Positions 33,365 through 41,592 of a DNA stretch of 48,741 nucleotides are shown one piece after another. The DNA is taken from assembly GCF_003515945.1 (NCBI RefSeq), contig NZ_QWLM01000020.1, positions 1 through 48,741 on the forward strand, written 5' to 3'. How positions within the stretch are numbered: the stretch's first letter is position 1; every line of letters begins with the position of its first letter. The DNA is from Dermacoccus abyssi. GTDB lineage: Bacteria; Actinomycetota; Actinomycetes; Actinomycetales; Dermatophilaceae. Under the pieces are notes generated by a model that saw nothing but the letters and a program-made list of their open reading frames with translations, made no database searches and was not told the origin of the DNA. A program made the translations under genes and the position numbers.

Positions 33365-33883
33365 TCAGCGCGGCTGCACGGCTCCCGGGTAACGCCAGTT
33401 GAAGACGACTGCCTCGTCGTCGTCGAGGCACGAACCCGGCGCAGCGCCCTGGCCGACCATCTCATCGGGATTGTGCGAGCACGTGTAGCTGCCGACCTTC
33501 GAGGATGCGCCCTTGGCCCCCTCGGCTGTCGCTTCGTAGGTGGCCAAGGCCTTCTTCGCGTCGGCGCACGTGATGCCGCGACGGTCGTAGATGCGGCTTC
33601 CCCCGGCGTAGCAGTCGCCGGCGCGGGGGCCGGACAGCTGCTCGGCCGGATACGACGTCGACGGCGCCTCGCTCTTGAGGTCGATGCCGCCGTCACCGAT
33701 GGGCTCGTCGCCGCCGGGCGACGACTTCTGCGACGATTCCGACGGCTTGGGCGACGACGTTGCACTCACGGCTGACGAGGTTGAACTGCTCGTCTCGGAC
33801 TGCGACGACTCGTCTCCCCCCGAGCATCCTGCGAGCATGACGACTCCGGTGAGGAGCATCGGCACGGTACGTGCCCACGACAT
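33365..33883 (-). CDS. Putative lipoprotein with paired cysteines
   Basis: The 172-residue product starts at ATG 33883 (AGGAG, 5 nt spacing) with a signal peptide and lipobox LAGC. After a Ser/Pro/Lys linker comes a domain with four Cys (AGDCYAGG, GITCADAKKALATYE, SYTCSHN, GSCLDDDEAVVFNW) likely to form two disulfides. This pattern is found in short secreted actinobacterial proteins with no known function. The frame is open to 33916, but the ATG at 33883 gives the canonical signal peptide. Confidence 0.72.
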   Translation of the reverse strand: MSWARTVPMLLTGVVMLAGCSGGDESSQSETSSSTSSAVSATSSPKPSESSQKSSPGGDEPIGDGGIDLKSEAPSTSYPAEQLSGPRAGDCYAGGSRIYDRRGITCADAKKALATYEATAEGAKGASSKVGSYTCSHNPDEMVGQGAAPGSCLDDDEAVVFNWRYPGAVQPR

Positions 33884-33940
33884 CTGGTCTCCTGACGGTC
33901 GGTGGTGGCATCTCATCGTGTCACGCAGGGGCGCACGGGC

Positions 33941-33954
33941 GTTTCACGTGAAAC
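33941..33954. promoter_or_regulatory. parS-like site 3
   Basis: GTTTCACGTGAAAC is a perfect 14-bp palindrome equal to the ParB site core. It lies in the 119-bp gap between the divergent lipoprotein (33883) and glycosylase (34003) genes. Confidence 0.75.
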
Positions 33955-34002
33955 TCTCGTGTCGGATGACCACGAGAAGGATCCGACGAGCGAGGAGGCA
34001 GC

Positions 34003-34914
34003 ATGCCGGAGGGCGACACCATCGTCTGGACCGCTCGACGCCTCGACGCTTCCCTGAGTGGAAAGGTCCTCACGCGCACCGACTTTCGTGTGCCGAGCCT
34101 CGCGACAACGGATCTGGCGGGGCGGGAGTCGCTTCCCGTTGCGACGTACGGCAAGCACCTGTTTCACCGCTTGTCCGGCGGCGTGACGATCCATTCGCAT
34201 CTCAAGATGGAGGGCCGGTGGTCGACGCTCGTCGCACCCCATGCCGCTCCTCCGCGCGAGACGAAGCGTCTCGAGACCCAGGTGCGGCGGGCCGAGCGCG
34301 GCCACACGACGCGGGCGTTGCTCTACGTCTCCGACGCACTCGCGGTGGGCTCGAAACTCGGCCTGCTCGACGTCATCCCGACGAGCGAGGAGCAGGCGAT
34401 CACCGGCCGTCTCGGGCCCGACATCCTGGCCGAGAGCTGGCTGGAGTCCGGGTTGGACGCCGCCCTCGACAACCTGAGAGGCCAGCCCCAGCGCCTCCTC
34501 GGTGAGGCGTTGCTCGACCAGCGCAACCTTGCCGGGCTGGGTACCTTCTGGATCAGCGAGATGCTCTTCGTCCACGGCGTGCTGCCCTGGCTCACAGTCG
34601 CCGAGGTGCCCGAGGAGACGCTGCGCGCGGTGCTCGACGACGCCCGCCGGCTCATGCTCGCGAGCGCCACCACGGGCGTCCAGAGTTCGACGGGTCGCGC
34701 CGGTGATGGCGAAACGAAACGTGTCCACGCCCGCTCAGGGCTGCCGTGCGTGCGCTGCACGGACACGGTGCGCGTCGCGATGATCGGTGAAGCCGGCCGT
34801 GAACGAACACTGTTCAGCTGCCCGACGTGTCAGGGCGGCTACGCACCGAACGACGATCGCCGTCCGCAACGCCCCCTCGTCGAGCGTCCCGCCGGTGGTC
34901 GCCGGAGGGTGTGA
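34003..34914 (+). CDS. Fpg/Nei-family DNA glycosylase (Nei-type)
   Basis: The 303-residue product is a bifunctional base-excision enzyme. The mature N-terminus PEGDTIVWTARRL supplies the nucleophile P2 and E3, K51 lies in ATYGKHLFHRLSGG, and a helix-two-turn-helix occurs at LLDQRNLAGLGTFWISEMLF. The C-terminal zinc finger is LPCVRCTDTVRVAMIGEAGRERTLFSCPTCQGG. PEGDT rather than PELPE indicates the Nei2 branch seen in mycobacteria, which removes oxidised pyrimidines. It stands alone on this strand with its own promoter next to a parS-like site. Confidence 0.9.
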   Translation: MPEGDTIVWTARRLDASLSGKVLTRTDFRVPSLATTDLAGRESLPVATYGKHLFHRLSGGVTIHSHLKMEGRWSTLVAPHAAPPRETKRLETQVRRAERGHTTRALLYVSDALAVGSKLGLLDVIPTSEEQAITGRLGPDILAESWLESGLDAALDNLRGQPQRLLGEALLDQRNLAGLGTFWISEMLFVHGVLPWLTVAEVPEETLRAVLDDARRLMLASATTGVQSSTGRAGDGETKRVHARSGLPCVRCTDTVRVAMIGEAGRERTLFSCPTCQGGYAPNDDRRPQRPLVERPAGGRRRV

Positions 34915-35047
34915 GTACCACCCTCTTGGGTCTGCCTGCTGTTCATCCGCGGTGCGTACCGTCGAGGGTGAACTGGCGCGCGTCGGCTCGCGGGGCCGCC
35001 CCGCACGCATCGACGCGCCTCGCACCGCATCTCTCGAGGAGTGAACG

Positions 35048-35941
35048 ATGGCCGATCAGTACACCTTCACCAACCCCGTCACGCAGTACACGAACGAGAA
35101 CTTCAGCGACCGTCAGCAGGGCTGGCCCGGCCTCGACACGAAGATGACGCCGAAGGCCGACCACGGTGAGGACACCTATCGCGGCAGCGGCCGCCTGGAG
35201 GGCCGCAAGGCGCTCATCACGGGCGGCGACTCCGGCATCGGTCGCGCCGTTGCCATTGCGTACGCGCGCGAGGGCGTCGACGTGGCGATCAACTACCACC
35301 CCGAGGAGCAGAAGGACGCCGAGAGCGTCTGCAAGCTCATCGAGGACGCCGGCCGCAAGGCCGTCCTGCTGCCGTGCGACCTCATGGACGAGGACGCCAC
35401 GCGCCGCATGGTGAACGACGCCGTCGAGAAGCTCGGCGGCCTCGACATCCTCGTCAACAACGGGTCGCGTCAGCAGTACTGCGACGACATCGCCGACCTC
35501 ACGAGCGCCGACTTCGACGCCACGTTCAAGACGAACGTGTACGCGATGTTCTGGATCACCCAGGAAGCCCTGCCGCACATGCCGGCCGGTTCGACGATCA
35601 TCAACACGAGCTCGATCCAGGCCTACAAGCCGAGCGATCACCTGCTCGACTACGCGACGACGAAGGCCGCGATCAACACGTTCAGCAAGGGTCTCGCACA
35701 GCAGCTCGCGCCGAAGGGCATCCGCGTCAACGTCGTGGCGCCCGGCCCGTTCTGGACGCCGCTGCAGGTCTCGGGCGGCCAGCCGAAGGAGGCGCTGCCG
35801 GAGTTCGGGCAGAGCACGCCGATGGGTCGTTCGGGGCAGCCGGCCGAGGTGGCGGGCGCCTACGTCTACCTGGCGTCGGCCGAATCGGGCTACGTGACGG
35901 GCGAAACGCTCAACATCAACGGGGGCATGGTCAGCCCCTGA
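35048..35941 (+). CDS. SDR family oxidoreductase (general stress protein 39-like)
   Basis: The 297-residue NAD(P)-dependent short-chain dehydrogenase has cofactor motif TGGDSGIG (58-65), NNGS in place of NNAG, catalytic Ser in INTSSIQA and the YATTK pair. The roughly 45-residue N-terminal extension ([37 protein letters not shown]) is typical of the YdaD/GSP39 and YhdF group of stress-induced SDRs. The substrate is unknown. GAGGAG lies 6 nt before ATG 35048. A strong bidirectional hairpin follows the stop codon. Confidence 0.9.
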   Translation: MADQYTFTNPVTQYTNENFSDRQQGWPGLDTKMTPKADHGEDTYRGSGRLEGRKALITGGDSGIGRAVAIAYAREGVDVAINYHPEEQKDAESVCKLIEDAGRKAVLLPCDLMDEDATRRMVNDAVEKLGGLDILVNNGSRQQYCDDIADLTSADFDATFKTNVYAMFWITQEALPHMPAGSTIINTSSIQAYKPSDHLLDYATTKAAINTFSKGLAQQLAPKGIRVNVVAPGPFWTPLQVSGGQPKEALPEFGQSTPMGRSGQPAEVAGAYVYLASAESGYVTGETLNINGGMVSP

Positions 35942-35974
35942 TCCGCGTGGTCGGCGAGAACCGTTCGCCGAGAT

Positions 35975-36014
35975 GATTCCCCGTGGGCGCTGTTGGTAGC
36001 GCCGACGGGGAATC
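35975..36014. terminator. Bidirectional terminator between SDR and membrane protein genes
   Basis: GATTCCCCGT (35975-35984) pairs with ACGGGGAATC (36005-36014), and GGCGCT (35986-35991) pairs with AGCGCC (35998-36003). This makes a stem of 16 bp with one opposing bulge and a 6-nt loop, followed by GTTGT on the plus strand. It separates convergent genes. Confidence 0.75.
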
Positions 36015-36040
36015 GTTGTATCGGGAGCTTCGCTGCACGC

Positions 36041-36319
36041 TCAGGAGCGGGAAACAGGCGTGTCGAAGGCGCCGTCCGCGGATTCCTCCGGTTCGTCGTC
36101 CTTCGTGAACGCGGTCGCGAGCAGCCACGCGGACGAGAGGAGGCACACCCAGGCGAGACCCCAGCAGATCATGCCGCCGACGCCGGTGGTCAGCGCCTCG
36201 GGAAGGAGGCGATTCCGGGCACCGAACCACACGAGGGGTGGCACGAGAAGAAGGACGGCGAGGACGCCGTGCAGCACGCGCTTCGTCACGATAGCCCCTC
36301 TCGACATCTTCTCTGTCAT
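36041..36319 (-). CDS. Small membrane protein (two helices)
   Basis: The product of about 92 residues has two hydrophobic helices (RVLHGVLAVLLLVPPLVWFG and ICWGLAWVCLLSSAWLLAT) and an acidic tail (KDDEPEESADGAFDTPVSRS). I do not recognise a family. ATG 36319 follows GAGGG with 4 nt spacing; ATG 36307 is an alternative. It is convergent with the stress SDR. Confidence 0.6.
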   Translation of the reverse strand: MTEKMSRGAIVTKRVLHGVLAVLLLVPPLVWFGARNRLLPEALTTGVGGMICWGLAWVCLLSSAWLLATAFTKDDEPEESADGAFDTPVSRS

Positions 36320-36479
36320 CAAACCCTCGCACTCTCGGAGAGCGCAGACGGCGAATTCGACCGTCGGATCCACGGGATTCCGGGGTTGTCGGCTCCCTCT
36401 CCTACTCTGGTTTCAACGCCGCACGACGACGGCGTCGCAGGCCGTGCGGCCTGCTCCCCAGCAGTGAGAAGAGCCCGTC

Positions 36480-37151
36480 ATGTCCGCGCCGAGCGCCCCC
36501 ACGCCGTCCCTGCGGCGCGGTTTCGCCGTCGTGGACGTCGAGACGAGCGGCCTCGACCCGACGAAGCACCGCGTCATCGAGGTGGCTGTCACGCAACTCA
36601 GCCCTGCGGGCGTCGTCGAGAGCGAGTGGAGCACCCTCGTCCGGGCGCGAGGCGGCACCGGGCCGGTGCACATCCACGGCCTCACCGATCACGACCTGCG
36701 TGACGCGCCCACCTTCGCGGAGGTGGCCGGCACGCTGCGCGGACTGCTCGAGGGGCGCATCCTCGTCGCGCACAACGCGGTGTTCGACTGGACGTTCCTC
36801 GCCCACGAGGCCGCGCGTGCCCACACGTCACTGCCGGTCGAGGAACGCCTGTGCACCGTGACGCTCGCGCGTCAGCTCGGCATCCCGAGCCGCAATCTGC
36901 GCCTCGGCACGCTCGCCGAACACTGGGGCATTCCCGTGACGCAGGCCCACCGCGCGGCCGACGACGTCCACGTCCTCGTCGACGTGCTGCGCCAGTGCCT
37001 CGACGAGGCCGGTCGTCAGCGTTCACCGCTGCCGCTCGAACAGTGCCTGCCAGCCGCTCGATGGTGGCGCCTCGCGGGTGTTGCCCACCGGTGGAAACGT
37101 CGCGTCCGGCGTGCCAAGCGCGCCACCACCCGCGCCCTTCGCCGCCGCTGA
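36480..37151 (+). CDS. DEDDh 3'-5' exonuclease (DnaQ-like)
   Basis: The 223-residue product has Exo I VDVETSGLDP (D19, E21), Exo II VAHNAVFDWTFL, and Exo III AHRAADDVHVLVDVL with the DEDDh histidine, all intact. It belongs to the DNA polymerase III epsilon-like exonuclease family and could act in proofreading, repair or RNA turnover. The C-terminal 45 residues are strongly basic (WWRLAGVAHRWKRRVRRAKRATTRALRRR) and may bind nucleic acid. The frame ends 65 nt before the nrtR start codon. Confidence 0.9.
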   Translation: MSAPSAPTPSLRRGFAVVDVETSGLDPTKHRVIEVAVTQLSPAGVVESEWSTLVRARGGTGPVHIHGLTDHDLRDAPTFAEVAGTLRGLLEGRILVAHNAVFDWTFLAHEAARAHTSLPVEERLCTVTLARQLGIPSRNLRLGTLAEHWGIPVTQAHRAADDVHVLVDVLRQCLDEAGRQRSPLPLEQCLPAARWWRLAGVAHRWKRRVRRAKRATTRALRRR

Positions 37152-37204
37152 GCACCGCGCGAAATCTCCGGCCTCCCGGGCGGGTGTTCATTTATCGCTC
37201 TGAC

Positions 37205-37210
37205 TAGAAT
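37205..37210 (+). promoter_or_regulatory. -10 box TAGAAT before nrtR
   Basis: TAGAAT is followed by 6 nt (TAGGGC) and ATG 37217. It is the best -10 match in the leaderless set and lies in a local AT-rich patch (TTCATTTATCGCTCTGACTAG), where an autoregulatory NrtR operator could also lie. Confidence 0.55.
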
Positions 37211-37216
37211 TAGGGC

Positions 37217-37921
37217 ATGCCGGATTCCTCGCGGGAAGTCGCGTACGTCGCCGCGGACATGGTCGTCCTCACCCTTCGTCAGGGTGTGCTGCACGTCGTG
37301 CTCGTCCGGCGGGCCGCCACAACCGAGCACGGCAAGTGGGCTCTGCCCGGTGGCTTCATGAAGCGCGGCGAATCCGCCGAGGAAACGGCCTACCGGGAGC
37401 TCCGCGAAGAGGTCGGCATCAAGCGCAGCGAGGTCGTCCTCGAGCAGCTCAAGACGTACTCGCTCCCGAGTCGCGACCCCCGCCCGCACCGCGTCATCAG
37501 CGTCGCGTGGGTGGTACTCGGCGCTCACCTGCCCGAGGTGCACGCCGCAACGGACGCCCTCGAGGCGCAGTGGGTTCCGGTCGAGGAGGCGCTCGAGATG
37601 CCGCTTGCCTTCGATCACGCCGAGATCCTCGCCGACGGCATCGAACGCGCTCGCTCCAAGCTCGAATACACCCGCCTCGCAACGGCATTCCTCGACGGCG
37701 AGTTCACGATGTCGGAGCTGCGCGGCGTCTACGAAGCCGTCTGGGGCGGCACCCTCGAGCCCGCCAACTTCCACCGCAAGGTGTTGAGCGTCGACGGTTT
37801 CGTCGAGGGCACCGGCGAGAGCCGCAGTGGGCGCGGACGTCCGGCGAAGCTCTACCGCGCCGGCAGCGCCCGCACCATCTACCCGCCGCTCACCCGCGCG
37901 TCGGTGCGTGGGGATCGCTGA
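37217..37921 (+). CDS. nrtR: NrtR-type Nudix transcriptional regulator
   Basis: The 234-residue product has an N-terminal Nudix domain with box GGFMKRGESAEETAYRELREE (residues 45-65; the family variant binds but often does not cleave ADP-ribose) and a C-terminal winged helix-turn-helix (FTMSELRGVYEAVWGGTLEPANFHRKVLS). NrtR represses NAD biosynthesis or salvage genes and is released by ADP-ribose-type ligands. No NAD gene adjoins it, so its targets are elsewhere or only itself. A leaderless -10 box precedes it. Confidence 0.88.
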   Translation: MPDSSREVAYVAADMVVLTLRQGVLHVVLVRRAATTEHGKWALPGGFMKRGESAEETAYRELREEVGIKRSEVVLEQLKTYSLPSRDPRPHRVISVAWVVLGAHLPEVHAATDALEAQWVPVEEALEMPLAFDHAEILADGIERARSKLEYTRLATAFLDGEFTMSELRGVYEAVWGGTLEPANFHRKVLSVDGFVEGTGESRSGRGRPAKLYRAGSARTIYPPLTRASVRGDR

Positions 37922-37942
37922 GCGCAGCCGTCAGAATCGGCG

Positions 37943-38614
37943 TCACTCCTGCGCGTCGACCCCGCCGGACTCGGCACTGCGGCGCGCGATGACGACGACG
38001 TCCGCGTGGTGATGCGCGCCGCGGCCCTCCGTCACGTGGCGCTCGGCCGTGTAACGCTCGACCTCCCAGCCGTGCGGCAATGCAGCGACGATGTCGTCGG
38101 GCGCGACATAGTCGTCCGGATCGAAGCCGCGTTCGAGAGCGGCCTCGCGGTCGATCCCGTCATGCGCGACGACGAGGAGCACGCCTCCGGGTGCCACGAG
38201 CGCGGGAAGCGAGAGCTCGCTCGCCTTTTCTTCGGTCTTACGAAGAGCGGGGTAGAAAGCGCTCACAAGGTTGAAGAGACCCGGTGCGAGGCCCGCTTCG
38301 AGCAAGCCGGAGTGAACCCACTCGATGTTGCCAGCGACCTTCTCTCCCCTGGCTTCCGCCGCGTGACGCCCACGAGCGAGAGCGCCCTCGGCGACGTCGA
38401 GCGCCGTCACGCGCCAGCCGCGCTCGGCGAGCCACACGGCGTCGCCGCCCTCGCCGCAGCCCACGTCGAGCGCGCGCCCGACGGGAAGATCGGCAAGCTT
38501 GCCCTCCATCGCGGCGACGAGCGCAACGTTCGCGTTGCCGCTCCAGACCTGCTCCTCGCCGTAGATCTCGTCCCAGTTCTGGTCGTCGGCGCCGTGAGTG
38601 TGCGTGGTGTTCAT
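37943..38614 (-). CDS. SAM-dependent class I methyltransferase
   Basis: The 223-residue product has motif I LDVGCGEGGDAVWLAERGW with the acidic residue after strand 2 (VTALDVAEG), the post-I N-x-E-W-V (GNIEWVHSG), and motif IV-like FNLVSAFYPAL. It resembles the tellurite-resistance/thiopurine-like methyltransferase group in which W-D-x-x-Y-G near the start (NWDEIYGEEQVWSG) is conserved. The substrate is unknown. The frame is open to a TTG at 38632; ATG 38614 is preferred, with GAGG about 8 nt upstream. It converges with nrtR (21-nt gap). Confidence 0.85.
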   Translation of the reverse strand: MNTTHTHGADDQNWDEIYGEEQVWSGNANVALVAAMEGKLADLPVGRALDVGCGEGGDAVWLAERGWRVTALDVAEGALARGRHAAEARGEKVAGNIEWVHSGLLEAGLAPGLFNLVSAFYPALRKTEEKASELSLPALVAPGGVLLVVAHDGIDREAALERGFDPDDYVAPDDIVAALPHGWEVERYTAERHVTEGRGAHHHADVVVIARRSAESGGVDAQE

Positions 38615-38703
38615 AGCTCCATCCTCACTCAATCGCCGTCTCTGACCACATCTGCAGTCACCCCTAGAAACCCCTAGCGGAGGCGAGCGTGTGGCCGAGC
38701 ACA

Positions 38704-38775
38704 GCTGACGCAGTTCGCTGCGCCTGGCGCAGTTCGAGCTGACTCAAACTGCGTCAGCCACGCCGAACTGCGCCA
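38704..38775. repeat. Interleaved inverted repeats upstream of the glutaminase gene
   Basis: GCTGACGCAGTT (38704-38715) matches AACTGCGTCAGC (38747-38758); TGGCGCAGTTCG (38725-38736) matches CGAACTGCGCCA (38764-38775). The order is A-B-A'-B', so the two 12-bp stems cross like a pseudoknot. The inner CGCAG-TTCG-CTGCG (38709-38722) forms its own tetraloop hairpin. It sits in the divergent gap between the methyltransferase and glutaminase genes. Confidence 0.7.
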
Positions 38776-38828
38776 ACCGTCAACAGTCCGGGCGGCCCGA
38801 ACGATTCGGCAGGCAACAGCCCACCCCA

Positions 38829-38834
38829 TAGGCT
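38829..38834 (+). promoter_or_regulatory. -10-like TAGGCT before the glutaminase gene
   Basis: TAGGCT is followed by 7 nt and ATG 38842, the same hexamer and spacing as at recQ. Confidence 0.5.
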
Positions 38835-38841
38835 GACACCA

Positions 38842-40197
38842 ATGAAATCGCCGATTCTCGACTACCTCAACGAGCTGCTCGACACCTGCGCCCCGGATGC
38901 GTCGGCCAAGAATGCCGACTACATCCCGGAGCTCGCGCGCGTCAGCCCGGACACCTTCGCCATCGCGTTCGCGACGATCGACGGCAAGATCTACGCCGCC
39001 GGCGACGACAGGTTCGAGTTCACGATCCAATCGATCAGCAAGCCGTTCATCTACGCCATGGCGATCGAGCAGCGGGGCCTCGACGAGGTCATGGAACGCA
39101 TCGGCGTGGAGCCCTCCGGTGAAGCGTTCAACGAGCTCTCGCTCGAGGCGGGCAGCAAGCGTCCGCTCAACCCGATGATCAACGCGGGCGCCATCACGGC
39201 CCACTCCCTCATCGGCGAGCCCGACGACTCGAAGGAGACCCGGGTCGCGCGCGTCCTCAAGGGGCTTTCGGCGTTTGCCGGCCACGACCTACGCATCGAC
39301 ACCGAGGTCGCGGAGTCCGAGTGGAGCGCCGCTCACCGCAACATGGCCATCGGTCACATGCTGCGCAGCTACGACATCCTGCCCGAGGACCCGGACGTCA
39401 TCGTGCGCGGTTACGTCGAGCAGTGCGCCGTCGTCGTGACGACGCGCGACCTGGCCATCATGGCGACGACGCTCGCAGGCGGCGGCCTTCACCCGGTGAC
39501 GGGCGAACAGGTCGTCAGCCAGCGCACGGCACGCCACGTCCTGTCGGTGATGCTCTCGTGCGGCATGTACGACGCGGCGGGCGACTGGCTCACCGCGGTC
39601 GGCATCCCGGCGAAGAGCGGTGTCGGTGGCGGCATTATCGGTGCGCTTCCGGGGCAGGTCGGGCTCGCCACGTTCTCGCCGCCGCTCGATCCGCACGGCA
39701 CGTCCGCGCGCGGCGTGGACGTGTTCGAGCGCCTCAGCGAGGACATGGCCATGCACCTCATGGACGTCCCGCCGCCTGCGCGATCGGTCGTGCGCCGCTC
39801 GGAGGTCGTCGAACTCCTCGACGGCGTCGAAGCACACGTCTACGACCTGCAGGGCGACATCCGCTTCGCGGGTGCCGAGCGCGTCGTCCGTCTCGTCGTC
39901 GACGAGCCGCCGGAGCCGGAGATCGTCGTGTTCGACCTCGTCGACGTTCACGCGCTCGACGAGCCGGCGATCCGCATGCTCTGGGAGTCGGTGCGTCGCC
40001 TGGATTCCGAGCGCCACGACGTGTGGTTCGCCGGTTTCGACGACGCCGAGCTGACGCGCGGGCGCCTCGACACCGAGGGCTACGACGTGGGCCGCGGCGT
40101 CCACGTCGGCATGGCGGAGGACCTCGACGACGTCGCCGCGCAGATTCGGCAGAGCACGTCCGGCGGAGAGGTTTCACGTGGAACACATCACCCCTGA
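38842..40197 (+). CDS. glsA: Glutaminase with C-terminal STAS domain
   Basis: The 451-residue product converts L-glutamine to glutamate and ammonia. The first 310 residues are a serine-dependent beta-lactamase-fold glutaminase with S64-x-x-K67 (TIQSISKPFIYA), LSLEAGSKRPLNPMINAGAI, RNMAIGHMLRSY and PAKSGVGGGIIGALPG. Residues 335-435 form a STAS-like domain (EVVELLDGVEAHVYDLQGDIRFAGAERVVR through VVFDLVDVHALDEPAIRML), which in other proteins binds anti-sigma-like partners or nucleotides. The fusion is known in actinobacterial and proteobacterial glutaminases. The next gene starts 20 nt before this stop. Confidence 0.93.
   Translation: MKSPILDYLNELLDTCAPDASAKNADYIPELARVSPDTFAIAFATIDGKIYAAGDDRFEFTIQSISKPFIYAMAIEQRGLDEVMERIGVEPSGEAFNELSLEAGSKRPLNPMINAGAITAHSLIGEPDDSKETRVARVLKGLSAFAGHDLRIDTEVAESEWSAAHRNMAIGHMLRSYDILPEDPDVIVRGYVEQCAVVVTTRDLAIMATTLAGGGLHPVTGEQVVSQRTARHVLSVMLSCGMYDAAGDWLTAVGIPAKSGVGGGIIGALPGQVGLATFSPPLDPHGTSARGVDVFERLSEDMAMHLMDVPPPARSVVRRSEVVELLDGVEAHVYDLQGDIRFAGAERVVRLVVDEPPEPEIVVFDLVDVHALDEPAIRMLWESVRRLDSERHDVWFAGFDDAELTRGRLDTEGYDVGRGVHVGMAEDLDDVAAQIRQSTSGGEVSRGTHHP
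40171..40184. promoter_or_regulatory. parS-like site 4
   Basis: GTTTCACGTGGAAC matches the 14-bp parS core at 13 positions (G for A near the end). The central GTG is the start codon of the membrane protein gene at 40178, as in parS-like site 1. Confidence 0.5.
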
Positions 40198-40798
40198 AGC
40201 GACGCTCGAGCCCGAGATCGATGCCCTGCGCCCGACGGCGCGGCGCCGGTACTGGGTGCGTCAGGTGCTCAACGCCGCAATGCTGCCCGCCTTCGCCGCG
40301 CTCCTGCTGTTCAGTCAGACCTTCGATCTCACGTTCTTCCTCGTCGCCTGTGCCATCGCTGGTCTGAACTTCGTCATCGCGATGCGTCAGCGCAAGCCCG
40401 TTCTCGCCGGCCACCGTGACGCCTTGGTGCCGCTCGTGCTCGGTCTCGACGGCGGGCGCCGCCGCATCGTCCGGCGAGCTGTGCGCACCGCGAAACCGAG
40501 CGCCGACCCGGTGTTGCAGTACGTCGAACTCCTCGAGGCGCGGCGGTTGTCCTTGCAGTACCGCACGAGCGTCTGGTCGTTGGGCATCGCCCTGCTGGCG
40601 CTCGGCGTCCTGGTCGCCGTCCACCTCGCCGACGGCGACAGTGCCACCGTCGCCCTCCTGGCCGCCCTCTCGGTCTGCGCTGTCGTCGCAGGAGCGTGGA
40701 GCATGATCGCCGCCCGGGGCGCGATGCGCTACCTCGAACGGCTGGGCTACGACCCGCGGACGATGACGCACCGCGACGACGGCGACACCTCCATCTGA
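40178..40798 (+). CDS. Membrane protein co-translated with the glutaminase
   Basis: The 206-residue product has four hydrophobic segments in two pairs (AAMLPAFAALLLFSQTF, FFLVACAIAGLNFVIAM; SLGIALLALGVLVAVHLA, ATVALLAALSVCAVVAGAWSMI) separated by a basic cytoplasmic loop. The family is not recognised. GTG 40178 has GGAGAGG upstream and overlaps the glutaminase stop by 20 nt, so translational coupling is likely. A link to glutamine or ammonium handling is an inference from this coupling alone. Confidence 0.75.
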   Translation: MEHITPEATLEPEIDALRPTARRRYWVRQVLNAAMLPAFAALLLFSQTFDLTFFLVACAIAGLNFVIAMRQRKPVLAGHRDALVPLVLGLDGGRRRIVRRAVRTAKPSADPVLQYVELLEARRLSLQYRTSVWSLGIALLALGVLVAVHLADGDSATVALLAALSVCAVVAGAWSMIAARGAMRYLERLGYDPRTMTHRDDGDTSI

Positions 40799-40807
40799 CG
40801 ACGGCGT

Positions 40808-41544
40808 TCAGCGCGCCGCCGCGCGCCGGCCCATGAAGTCGCGGCGCGCGTCGGCGTCGTGCTTCTCGAGCGGGTAGCGCAGGGCGGTGCGCGGCATCGT
40901 TGCGGCGTGACGTTCGAGAAACGCATCGAGCGCGGCGCGATCCCGCTGGCCCGCTTCGCGCAGCATCCAACCGACGGCCGTGTGCATAAGGTCGTGCCGG
41001 TCGTCGATGAGCGTCTCAGCCAACCGGAAGGCTTGGGGCATTTCGCCCGCCCGTATCATGGCGAGCGTCGAGACCATCGCGAAACGCCTGCGCCACAGCA
41101 GGGGCGACGCCGTGAGGTCGTCGAGCACCGCGTCCTGCTCCCCCTGCGACCTGTCGAGCAGCCACGGCCCAGGGGTGTACGGCGCGACGGTGTCGACAAG
41201 ATCCCAGTTATCGAGGTACTCCCACCCGGGTCAGCACCAGCGCGATGATCTTGTCACGTGTTTCTACGGGAGTCTTGGCACTCTTGTAGACATCCACCGC
41301 GAGGATCGCTCCGCGCAGCCGCGCTTCGTGGATCTCGGGCTGGAGCAGAGCGTCGATGTCGTCGAGCTGAACGCTGCGGCCGTCACGCGCGAGCGTCCGG
41401 CACATGCACGCCGACGAACACGTCCCCCTCGGCGTAACCCCCAGGAAACGCCTGGAGGTAGCGCGCATTCGCCTGTGAGTCGGCGTCGTTGCCGAGTGTG
41501 CGCAGCCAATCGACGAGCTCGTCCGCCAGTGCCGTCATCGTCAT
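40808..41544 (-). pseudogene. AlkD-type DNA alkylation repair protein, two frameshifts
   Basis: Three frame segments give a consecutive AlkD-like HEAT-repeat protein of about 245 residues. Segment 1 (MTMTALADELVDWLRTLGNDAD through GVHVPDARA) ends at a TGA near 41396. Segment 2 (RDGRSVQLDDIDALLQPEIHEARLRGAILAV) ends VLTRVGVPR. Segment 3 (EYLDNWDLVDTVAPY through HTAVGWMLREAGQRDRAALDAFLE) runs to the stop at 40808. The breaks lie near 41394-41404 and at a GGG on the minus strand near 41224-41226. Conserved AlkD residues (W-D-L-V-D, R-R-x-A-M-V, H-x-A-V-G-W-M-L-R-E) are intact. The family excises 3- and 7-alkylpurines. Either two real mutations or two read errors could explain this. Confidence 0.7.
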
Positions 41545-41592
41545 GGCGGGAGCATCTCAGGCGGCGGGAGCAGAACTGCGTCGATGGGAGCG

